Shown here: positions 25,153-36,511 of the stretch, one piece after another
Position numbering within the stretch: position 1 is the stretch's first letter
How the letters are laid out: the number at the start of each line of letters is the position of its first letter
Position numbers and translations under genes: made by a program
Notes under the pieces: generated by a model
Told to the model about the DNA's origin: nothing
Database searches by the model: none
The model's input: only the letters and a program-made list of their open reading frames with translations
NCBI RefSeq assembly: GCF_042653765.1
Contig: NZ_JBHSEZ010000004.1
Span: 1-64,000, forward strand
From: Castellaniella denitrificans
GTDB lineage: Bacteria > Pseudomonadota > Gammaproteobacteria > Burkholderiales > Burkholderiaceae_B
Direction: 5' to 3'
DNA length: 64,000 bases

Positions 25153-26047
25153 CTATGGCCCACCCACCTTGTCGGCATGCACGCCGCGAGATTCGAGCTG
25201 CCGGCGCGTGTTCTCCAACTCTTTTTGCAACAGCTCCGCATCCGGCAGCACCGTGCGGTAGTTGGCCGCCATCACCTGAGTCGGCAAGCCATCCAGCGCA
25301 TAACGTGCCAGGGCATGCCCCTTGTCCGCGCACAGGATCAATCCCACCGGCGGATTCTCATCCGGGTAGGCCCAATGCACCTTGGCATAGTTGCAGTACA
25401 TGTGCATCTGGCCCACGTCGGCATGGGTCAGGCCGCCGAGCTTCAGGTCGACGATGACCAGGCAATGCAACTTGCGATGGAACAACAGCAGGTCCACCCG
25501 ATACCATGTCTGGTCGATACGCAGACGGCGCTGACGGCCGACAAAGGCAAACCCGCCGGTCGAGCTGGCGCACGCTCCAGCCGCCGCGCAGGGCTTCGGC
25601 CTCGTAGAACTGGCGGGCATGGTCATCCTTGACCGACAGCAGCCGGACGTAAGCCGACCACGGCAGCGTGAACGCCTGGGCCAGCTCGGACAGGCTCAAA
25701 TTCCCAGACACTGTCTGGGAAATCTGGGGCCAGGGGTATGCGAGGAAGAAACGCCGCATGCTTTCCAGGTTGTTGACGCCGAACCCGCGCCCGAATCGAG
25801 CCGTCAGATCGACAGACAACCGCTCCATCAACTGCTCGCCGTAGCCGGCCCGCCGCTTCCCTTTCTGCTCGGCCTCGACAATCCGACGACCGACCTCCCA
25901 ATAGCTGGCCGTCATCAAGGCGTTGACGCTGCGCGCCGCCGCCTGGCGTGTAGCGTCGAGCAACGCGACGATGCCGCCATGGATGCCGACATAGCCGACC
26001 GGCAAGGCGGCGGGTTTTCCAGCCACTGAAGGCGTCTTCCTCGTCAT
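25153..26047 (-). pseudogene. DUF1016/YhcG-family PD-(D/E)XK nuclease, broken by an internal deletion
   Basis: The N-terminal half (frame from ATG 26047) matches the DUF1016 N-terminal domain: ASYWEVGRRIVEAEQ, RAGYGEQLMERLS, LPWSAYVRLLSV, ending in GGWSVRQLDR. The C-terminal half is in another frame and begins GFAFVGRQRRLRI, then YRVDLLLFHR, VIVDLKLG and the AKVHWAYPDENPPVGLILC segment. In intact relatives some 60-80 residues separate these blocks; here they abut at about 25555-25565. A deletion plus frameshift therefore fused the gene. The catalytic block (D in YRVDLL, D-x-K in VIVDLKLG) survives but is out of frame. GC content is lower than in the neighbours, which suggests transfer. Confidence 0.85.
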
Positions 26048-26183
26048 GCGGTCATTCCTCCACGAAACGGGGTATCGACGATCATCGAGGCCAACTCGTC
26101 ACCCGTCCAACCGCCTGGCGCACCAGGCCACCCCCGGCACGAACATAGCGCATGAACCCCACCGAGGTCTTGTGGAGTGAGAC

Positions 26184-26223
26184 AAAAAAACCCGGCGATC
26201 CGCGCAATGCGGAACTCGCCGGG
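26184..26223 (-). terminator. Rho-independent terminator of the gcv operon
   Basis: On the minus strand CCCGGCGA (26223-26216) pairs with TCGCCGGG (26198-26191), followed by seven T residues (26190-26184). The loop can itself fold into a short inner stem. It lies about 50 bp after the gcvP stop. Confidence 0.85.
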
Positions 26224-26274
26224 TGGGGCAATGCGATCGGCCCCAGCCTGTGAAGGCCGGGCCGGGAACGGCGG

Positions 26275-29154
<2,880 letters not shown>

Positions 29155-29199
29155 GGGGTTCTCCGGGGTGGATCCGAGTGAATCAGGGTGTGGCGGGGA

Positions 29200-29571
29200 T
29201 CAGGACTGGGCCTCGTAGGCGGCGGCGTCCATCAGGGTGTCGGCGTCGGCGGCGTTGTCGGGCTTGATCTTGAAGATCCACTGGTCGTAGGCGGCTTCGT
29301 TGATCAGGGCGGGCTGGTCGTTCAGGGCCTCGTTGAAGGCGACGATCTCGCCGGCCACCGGCGCGTAGATGTCGGAGGCGGCCTTGACGGACTCGACCAC
29401 GGCGGCGGTGTCGCCGGCGGCCAGATGCGCGCCGACCTGGACGTCGCCGACGAAGACCAGGTCGCCGAGCTGGTCCTGGGCGTCGTCGGTGATGCCGACC
29501 AGGAAGCAGTCGCCGTCGGCCTTGACCCATTCGTGGGAGGCCGTGTATTTGCGGTCGTTGGGAATGGACAT
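29200..29571 (-). CDS. gcvH: Glycine cleavage system H protein
   Basis: The 123-residue lipoyl carrier shuttles the aminomethyl group between GcvP, GcvT and lipoamide dehydrogenase. The lipoylation site is the Lys in VVESVKAASDIYAP (about residue 63). The N-terminal KYTASHEWVK and C-terminal WIFKIKPDN motifs are typical. It lies between gcvT (61 bp) and gcvP. Confidence 0.97.
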   Translation of the reverse strand: MSIPNDRKYTASHEWVKADGDCFLVGITDDAQDQLGDLVFVGDVQVGAHLAAGDTAAVVESVKAASDIYAPVAGEIVAFNEALNDQPALINEAAYDQWIFKIKPDNAADADTLMDAAAYEAQS

Positions 29572-29632
29572 GATGTACCCCGTTGTCAGTGGTGGAGAAT
29601 CGGAAGGGAAAGGGATGGGACGGCGCTTGCGG

Positions 29633-30715
<1,083 letters not shown>

Positions 30716-30762
30716 GGAAACTCCGGACGAGGAAAAGGGGCGGCATGGGGATGCCGGCAGCG

Positions 30763-30975
30763 CCCTTCTGTCCTTTTGCCTGAGAGTTGCCCCGCACTGC
30801 AGGGGGTTCACCTTCGGCGCCCGCGCCCGGATCGGGGGGCGGGTCTCTCCAGAATGCTGCGATGCGATGACGGCATCATGCGGATGGTACGGGGTGCCTG
30901 AGCGATTCCGGGCGAATTGCGCCTTCGGCGGCCGCCCGATGCGCGGGGCGGCGCTCTCCCACCCGCATCGGGTGA
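30763..30975 (-). promoter_or_regulatory. Tandem glycine riboswitch upstream of gcvT
   Basis: Two glycine aptamers follow each other on the minus strand. Aptamer 1 (about 30975-30885) has GGGAGAGCG, the CCGCCGAAGGCG core and CGCTCAGGCA. After a linker of about 30 nt, aptamer 2 (about 30857-30763) has TCTGGAGAGACC, GCGCCGAAGGTG and ACTCTCAGGCAAAAGGACAG. All conserved blocks of the family are there. In such ON switches glycine binding raises expression of the cleavage system. About 47 nt lie between aptamer 2 and the gcvT start. Confidence 0.95.
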
Positions 30976-30987
30976 CAGCAAGGGTGA

Positions 30988-31017
30988 AGCATACTCTGAA
31001 ACGGGGCGATTCAACAA
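30988..31017 (-). promoter_or_regulatory. Candidate promoter of the gcv operon
   Basis: Minus strand TTGTTG (31017-31012), an 18-bp spacer and TATGCT (30993-30988). It would start the transcript about 10 nt before the first riboswitch aptamer, which is the expected place. Confidence 0.5.
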
Positions 31018-31076
31018 TCACCCGTTGGCACCCTGCCGACGCCGCGACAGCGCCCCCGGGACGCCCCGCCGGACCC

Positions 31077-32261
31077 TCAGATGAACCCCTGTTCCCGCCA
31101 GCGGGCGCGCGTGCCGGCGTCCACGCCCAGCCGCTCCAGCACCGCGTCGGTATGCTCGCCCAGGGCGGGCGCGCGCGACCGGACATCGCCCGGGGTGGCG
31201 GACAGCTTCGGCACGATCCCGGGCACCTGGCAGGGCGTGCCGTCGGGCAGCGGCTGGTCCAGGATCATGTCGCGCGCGCGGTAGTGCGGATCGGCGGCGA
31301 TGTCGGCGATGTCGTAGATGCGCCCGGCCGGAATGCGCGCCGCGTTGAGGATTTCCAGGACCTCGTCCTGGGTGCGCGACGCGGCCCAGTCGCCGATGGC
31401 GCCGTCGATGCGGTCCACCTGGGCCACGCGCCCGGCATTGTGCGCCAGGTCCGGGTCGTTGCCCAGGTCCTCGCGGCCGATGGCCTGCATCAGGCGCCGG
31501 AAGATGCTGTCGCCGTTGCCGGCGATCAGCACGTAGCCGTCGCGGCAGGCGTAGGCGTTGCTGGGCGCGATGCCCGGCAGGCTGCTGCCGGCCGGCTGGC
31601 GGACCTCGCCGAACACGGCATATTCGGGCAGCAGGCTTTCCATCATGTTGAAGACCGACTCGTACAACGCCACGTCGACCATCTGGCCCACGCCGTCGCG
31701 GTCGCGCGCTCGCAGCGCCAGCAGCACGCCGATGACGCCGTGCAGGGCCGACAGGGAATCGCCGATGGACACGCCCACGCGCACCGGTGTGCGGCCCGGC
31801 TCGCCGCTGAGATGCCGCAGGCCGCCCATGGCCTCGGCCACCACGCCGAAGCCGGGCCGATCGCGGTAGGGGCCGGTCTGGCCGTAGCCCGAGACGCGCA
31901 GCATGACCAGGCGCGGGTTGACCGCGCGCAGGTCGTCCCAGCCCAGGCCCCAGGATTCCAGGGTGCCCGGCTTGAAGTTCTCGACCACCACGTCGCATTC
32001 GGCCGCCAGGCGGCGCACCCAGGCCTGGATTTCCGGCTGGCGCAGGTCCAGGGTCACGGACTGCTTGTTGCGCGACTGCACCTGCCACCAGACCGAGGTG
32101 CCCTCGTGCAGCAGCCGCCAGTTGCGCAGGGGGTCGCCCTGGCCCGGCGGCTCGATCTTGATGACCTCAGCACCGAATTCGCCCAGGATCTTGGCGGCAA
32201 ACGGCCCGGCGATGAGCTGGCCCATTTCCAGCACCCGGATCCCTTCCAGGGGTTTGTGCAT
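31077..32261 (-). CDS. CaiB/BaiF-type (class III) CoA-transferase
   Basis: The 394-residue enzyme moves CoA between carboxylic acids through an aspartyl-CoA anhydride. Family features are LEGIRVLEMGQLIAGPF at the N-terminus, GAEVIKIEPPGQGDP, NKQSVTLDLR, ENFKPG, and the catalytic Asp of VGVSIGDSL at residue 168. The substrate (formyl, succinyl or an aromatic acid type) is not apparent. No acyl-CoA dehydrogenase or regulator sits next to it; the neighbours are the gcv promoter and the BaiN-like gene. It is transcribed towards the gcv operon. Confidence 0.92.
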   Translation of the reverse strand: MHKPLEGIRVLEMGQLIAGPFAAKILGEFGAEVIKIEPPGQGDPLRNWRLLHEGTSVWWQVQSRNKQSVTLDLRQPEIQAWVRRLAAECDVVVENFKPGTLESWGLGWDDLRAVNPRLVMLRVSGYGQTGPYRDRPGFGVVAEAMGGLRHLSGEPGRTPVRVGVSIGDSLSALHGVIGVLLALRARDRDGVGQMVDVALYESVFNMMESLLPEYAVFGEVRQPAGSSLPGIAPSNAYACRDGYVLIAGNGDSIFRRLMQAIGREDLGNDPDLAHNAGRVAQVDRIDGAIGDWAASRTQDEVLEILNAARIPAGRIYDIADIAADPHYRARDMILDQPLPDGTPCQVPGIVPKLSATPGDVRSRAPALGEHTDAVLERLGVDAGTRARWREQGFI

Positions 32262-32310
32262 GTCTGTCCTCCTCGTGCGGGAACCATTCTATCGCCCCCG
32301 CGCCGCCCGC

Positions 32311-33603
32311 TCAGCCCGCCGCCAGCGCCCGCCCGCAGGCCACTCCCGAAGACCAGGCCCACTGGAAGTTGTAGCCGCCCAGCCAGCCGGTAACGTCCAC
32401 CGCCTCGCCGATCACGTGCAGGCCCGGGCAGCGGCGCGATTCCAGGCTGCGCTGGTCGAGCTCGTCGGTGTCCACGCCGCCGCTCATGACTTCGGCTTTT
32501 TTATAGCCCGCGGTGCCCGTGGGCCACAGGGTCCAGCCATGGATGCGCGCGCCCAGGGCGCGCAGGCGGCGGTCGGGCGCGTCGGCCAGGCGCAGGCCGC
32601 CCAGGCCCGCCAGCTCGTCCGCGTCCACCCCGCCGCTTGCGGCCGCCCCCTCGCCCGCCGCGTCGGCGGTCCCCAGCCAGGCCTCGGCCAGCCGCCGGGG
32701 CCAGACCTGGGCCAGCGCGGCGGCCACGGTCTGGCGGCCGCCGGCCTTGGCGGCCACCAGGGCCTCGGCCATGTCGCGGCCGGGCGACAGGTCGACGCGG
32801 ATCGGATCGCCGGGACGCCAATGACTGGAAATTTGCAGAATGCCCGGTCCCGACAGGCCGCGATGGGTGAACAGCAGATCCTCCAGGAACTCGGCGCGCA
32901 TCGGGCGGCGGGACCGCTTCCCGCCCCCTCCGGGCGCGGCGGCCTCGTGCGACAGGCGCACTTCCAGGGACACGCCGGCCAGGGCCGCGTAGGGCCGCCA
33001 CTGCTCCGCGTCGAAGGTCAGCGGCACCAGCGCCGGACGCGGCTCGACGATGCGCAGGCCGAACTGGCGCGCGATCCGCAGGCTGAAGTCGGTGGCGCCC
33101 AGCTGCGGGATCGCCATGCCGCCGGTCGCCAGCACCAGCCGCGCGGCCCGGATCGGCCCCGAGTCGGTGTCCAGCCGGAAGCCGTCCGCTTCCCGGGCCA
33201 CGGCCCGGACCGCGCAGGGCATGCGCCACCGCACCCCGCCCGCCTCGCATTCGCGGCGCAGCACCTGAATGATGGATTCGCTGGAATCGTCGCAGAACAG
33301 CTGGCCCCGGTGCTTTTCATGCCAGGACACGCGATGCGCGCGCAGCAGGTCGAGGAAGTCGCCCGGCCCGTAGGCCCGCAGGGCGGAACGGCAGAAATCG
33401 GGGTTGCGCGACAGGAACTGCGTGGGGCTGGCGCCCAGGTTGGTGAAATTGCAGCGCCCGCCCCCGGAGATGCGGATCTTTTCCGCCAGCCGTTCGGCGT
33501 GGTCGATCAGGACCACCCGCAGGCCGCGTTGCGCCGCCACGGCGGCGGTCATCATGCCGGCCGCGCCGGCGCCCACGACCGCCGCGTCGAAACGTTCCCC
33601 CAC
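32311..33603 (-). CDS. BaiN/HI0933-family FAD-binding oxidoreductase
   Basis: The protein has 430 residues and a Rossmann FAD motif, VVGAGAAGMMTAAVAAQRG, then KIRISGGGRCNFTN (a family hallmark), VLATGGMAIPQLGATDFS, and C-terminal AEVMSGGVDTDEL and GWLGGYNFQWAWSSG. Members are flavoproteins of largely unknown function; one has been linked to bile-acid metabolism, which is not implied here. GTG 33603 is the only start consistent with the N-terminus. It stands 5 bp after the decarboxylase stop without a Shine-Dalgarno sequence, so translation is probably coupled. An insert (about residues 340-365) is Ala/Gly-rich. Confidence 0.9.
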   Translation of the reverse strand: MGERFDAAVVGAGAAGMMTAAVAAQRGLRVVLIDHAERLAEKIRISGGGRCNFTNLGASPTQFLSRNPDFCRSALRAYGPGDFLDLLRAHRVSWHEKHRGQLFCDDSSESIIQVLRRECEAGGVRWRMPCAVRAVAREADGFRLDTDSGPIRAARLVLATGGMAIPQLGATDFSLRIARQFGLRIVEPRPALVPLTFDAEQWRPYAALAGVSLEVRLSHEAAAPGGGGKRSRRPMRAEFLEDLLFTHRGLSGPGILQISSHWRPGDPIRVDLSPGRDMAEALVAAKAGGRQTVAAALAQVWPRRLAEAWLGTADAAGEGAAASGGVDADELAGLGGLRLADAPDRRLRALGARIHGWTLWPTGTAGYKKAEVMSGGVDTDELDQRSLESRRCPGLHVIGEAVDVTGWLGGYNFQWAWSSGVACGRALAAG

Positions 33604-33608
33604 GAAGA

Positions 33609-35873
33609 TCAGGCGCCTTCGCGGATGCAGTCCACGTAGTAATGCCGCCGGCCCTGCTCGTCGGTCTCGTAGGCCAGCCCGTGGACGTCGGTCTCGAAGC
33701 CCGGGAACTGCTGGTTGAATTCCTGGGTGAACTTCAGGTAATCGACGATGTCGCGGTTGAAGCGCTCGCCCGGGATCAGCAGCGGGATGCCCGGCGGATA
33801 GGGCGTCAGCAGCACCCCGGTGACACGGCCTTCGAGCCGGTCGACCGGTACCCGCTCGACCTCGCGGTGGGCCATGCGCGCGTAGGCGTCGGCCGGGCGC
33901 ATGGCCGGCACCATGTCGCTGAGATACACCCGCGTGGTCAGGCGCGCGAAATCGTAGTGGCGGTAGGCCTCGTGGATCCGCTGGCACAGGTCGCGCAGGC
34001 CCATGCGCTCGTAGCGCTTGTGGGCGCGGCTGAATTCGGGCAGCACGCGCCACAGGGGCTGGTTGCGGTCGTAGTCGTCCTTGAACTGCTGCAGGGCGGT
34101 CAGCAGCGTGTTCCAGCGGCCCTTGGTGATACCGATGGTGAACAGGATGAAGAAGGAATACAGGCCGGTCTTTTCCACCACCACGCCGTGCTCGACCAGG
34201 TAGCGCGAGACCAGCGCCGCCGGGATCCCGGAATCGGCGAAGGTGCCCGAGATGTCCAGCCCCGGCGTCACCACCGTGGCCTTGATCGGATCGAGCATGT
34301 TGAAGCCTTCGGCCAGGTCGCCGAAGCCGTGCCATTCGTCGCCCGAGCCCAGCACCCAGTCTTCTCGATTGCCGATGCCCTCGGGCACTAGGCGGTTGGG
34401 GCCCCAGACCTTGAACCACCAGTCGTTCTTGCCGAACTCGGACTCGACCTTGCGCATGGCGCGGCGGAAATCCAGGGCCTCGCGGATGGATTCCTCGACC
34501 AGGGCCGTGCCGCCCGGGGGTTCCATCATCGCCGCCGCCACGTCGCAGGACGCGATGATGGCGTACTGCGGCGAGGTCGAGGTGTGCATCAGGAACGCCT
34601 CGTTGAAGATGTTGCGGTCGAGCCGGCGCGATTCGCAGTCCTGCACCACGATCTGCGAGGCCTGCGACAGGCCCGCCAGCAGCTTGTGCGTGGAGTGCGT
34701 GGCGTAGATCATCGTGTCCTTGCTGCGCGGCCGGTTCGGGCCGATGGCGTGCATGTCCTCGTAGAACTCGTGGAAGGCGGCGTGCGGCAGCCAGGCCTCG
34801 TCGAAATGCAGGGTGTCGATTTCCGAGCCGAGCTTTTCCTTGATCATCTCGACGTTGTAGATCACACCGTCGTAGGTGCTCTGGGTCAGCGTCAGGATGC
34901 GCGGGCGCTTGTTGGCGGCCTCGCGCGCGAAGGGGTTGGCCTCGATCTTCCTGCGGATGTTCTCCGGATCGAATTCTTCCAGCGGGATCGGGCCGATGAT
35001 GCCCAGGTGGTTGCGCGTGGGGCGCAGGAACACCGGGATGGCGCCGGTCATGGTGATGGCATGCAGGATCGACTTGTGGCAGTTGCGGTCCACCACCACC
35101 ACGTCGCCCGCGGCCACGTTGGCGTGCCAGACGATCTTGTTGGACGTGGAGGTGCCGTTGGTGACGAAGAAGCAGTGATCGGCGTGGAAGATGCGCGCCG
35201 CGTTGCGCTCGGATTCGGCCACCGGGCCGGTGTGGTCCAGCAGTTGGCCCAGCTCGTCGACCGCGTTGCAGACGTCGGCGCGCAGCATGTTCTCGCCGAA
35301 GAACTGGTGAAACATCTGCCCCACGGGGCTCTTCAGGAAGGCCACCCCGCCCGAGTGCCCGGGGCAGTGCCAGGAATAGGAACCGTCGGAGGCGTATTCC
35401 AGCAGTTCGCGGAAGAACGGCGGCGGCAGGCTGTCCAGGTAGGCGCGGGCCTCGCGGATGATGTGGCGCGCGACGAATTCCGGCGTGTCCTCGAACATGT
35501 GGATGAAGCCGTGCAGTTCGCGCAGGATGTCGTTGGGGATGTGCTGCGAGGTGCGCGTTTCCCCGTACAGGTAGATGGGGATGTCCTCGTTGCGGAAGCG
35601 CAGCTCGCCGATGAAGGCGCGCAGGTTCTTGATCGCGTTGGCGACGTCTTCCGGGGAATCCTCGTCGAACTCCTCGTCGTCGATCGACAGGATGAAGGCG
35701 CTGGCGCGGCTTTGCTGCTGCGCGAAGGAGCTGAGGTCGCCGTAGCTGGTGACCCCCAGGACCTCGACGCCCTCGGCCTCGATGGCCGCCGCCAGGGCGC
35801 GGATGCCGAAGCCCGAGGCGTTCTCGGAGCGATAGTCTTCGTCGATGATGACGATGGGGAAACGAAATTTCAT
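33609..35873 (-). CDS. Orn/Lys/Arg decarboxylase (fold-type I PLP enzyme)
   Basis: The 754-residue protein has the three-part build of bacterial inducible/constitutive basic amino acid decarboxylases. It has an N-terminal receiver-like wing domain (MKFRFPIVIIDEDYRSE), a PLP domain with HCPGHSGG, FFVTNGTSTSNK, LHFDEAWLPHAAFH and the PLP-lysine motif ATHSTHKLLAGLSQAS, and a C-terminal domain with PYPPGIPLLIPGE. It decarboxylates lysine, ornithine or arginine; the sequence alone does not settle which, though linkage to dcd is the usual Burkholderiales arrangement. No antiporter gene (cadB-like) is adjacent, so acid resistance is not implied. It starts 5 bp after the dcd stop. Confidence 0.92.
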   Translation of the reverse strand: MKFRFPIVIIDEDYRSENASGFGIRALAAAIEAEGVEVLGVTSYGDLSSFAQQQSRASAFILSIDDEEFDEDSPEDVANAIKNLRAFIGELRFRNEDIPIYLYGETRTSQHIPNDILRELHGFIHMFEDTPEFVARHIIREARAYLDSLPPPFFRELLEYASDGSYSWHCPGHSGGVAFLKSPVGQMFHQFFGENMLRADVCNAVDELGQLLDHTGPVAESERNAARIFHADHCFFVTNGTSTSNKIVWHANVAAGDVVVVDRNCHKSILHAITMTGAIPVFLRPTRNHLGIIGPIPLEEFDPENIRRKIEANPFAREAANKRPRILTLTQSTYDGVIYNVEMIKEKLGSEIDTLHFDEAWLPHAAFHEFYEDMHAIGPNRPRSKDTMIYATHSTHKLLAGLSQASQIVVQDCESRRLDRNIFNEAFLMHTSTSPQYAIIASCDVAAAMMEPPGGTALVEESIREALDFRRAMRKVESEFGKNDWWFKVWGPNRLVPEGIGNREDWVLGSGDEWHGFGDLAEGFNMLDPIKATVVTPGLDISGTFADSGIPAALVSRYLVEHGVVVEKTGLYSFFILFTIGITKGRWNTLLTALQQFKDDYDRNQPLWRVLPEFSRAHKRYERMGLRDLCQRIHEAYRHYDFARLTTRVYLSDMVPAMRPADAYARMAHREVERVPVDRLEGRVTGVLLTPYPPGIPLLIPGERFNRDIVDYLKFTQEFNQQFPGFETDVHGLAYETDEQGRRHYYVDCIREGA

Positions 35874-35878
35874 GATGG

Positions 35879-36442
35879 CTAGGTGCGCGGCAGCGTGACC
35901 CCTTGCTGGCCCTGGTACTTGCCGCCCCGGTCGGCGTAGGAGGTCTCGCAGACCTCGTCGCTTTCGAAGAACAGCATCTGGGCGCAGCCCTCGCCCGCGT
36001 AGATCTTCGCCGGCAGGGGGGTGGTGTTGGAGAATTCCAGCGTCACGTGGCCTTCCCATTCGGGTTCCAGCGGCGTGACGTTGACGATGATGCCGCAGCG
36101 GGCGTAGGTGCTTTTCCCCAGGCACACGGTCAGCACGGAACGCGGGATGCGGAAGTATTCGACCGTGCGTGCCAGGGCGAAGGAGTTGGGCGGGATGATG
36201 CACACGTCGCCCTGGAAATCCACGAAGGACTTCTCATCGAAGGCCTTGGGGTCGACGATGGTGGAGTTGATGTTCGTGAAGATCTTGAATTCATTGGCGC
36301 AGCGCACGTCGTAGCCGTAGCTGCTGGTGCCGTAGCTGACGATCCGCTGGCCGTCGACCGAGCGCACCTGGCCGGGCTCGAAGGGTTCGATCATGCCGGC
36401 CTGCGCGGCGCGCCGGATCCAGCGGTCGTTTTTGATGCTCAT
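35879..36442 (-). CDS. dcd: dCTP deaminase
   Basis: The 187-residue enzyme turns dCTP into dUTP, a source of dTTP. Features are MSIKNDRWIRRAAQAGMIEPF, SYGTSSYGYDVRCANEFKIF, STYARCGIIVNVTPLEPEWEGHVTLE (catalytic Glu) and KYQGQQGVTLP at the C-terminus. This is the standard bacterial mono-functional type. A TAAAAT box lies about 25 nt before ATG 36442. The decarboxylase gene follows at 5 bp, so these form an operon. Confidence 0.97.
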   Translation of the reverse strand: MSIKNDRWIRRAAQAGMIEPFEPGQVRSVDGQRIVSYGTSSYGYDVRCANEFKIFTNINSTIVDPKAFDEKSFVDFQGDVCIIPPNSFALARTVEYFRIPRSVLTVCLGKSTYARCGIIVNVTPLEPEWEGHVTLEFSNTTPLPAKIYAGEGCAQMLFFESDEVCETSYADRGGKYQGQQGVTLPRT

Positions 36443-36511
36443 GGGCGCCCTCTGTTCAAAGTTGCGGTATTTTAAGGCACATCCACGGCACGCGGCGGGC
36501 CGGGGCGCCGA

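Noticed and set aside
32311..33603. Bile-acid dehydrogenase function for the BaiN-like flavoprotein
   Set aside because: The family match is general and no other bai-type genes occur in the window.
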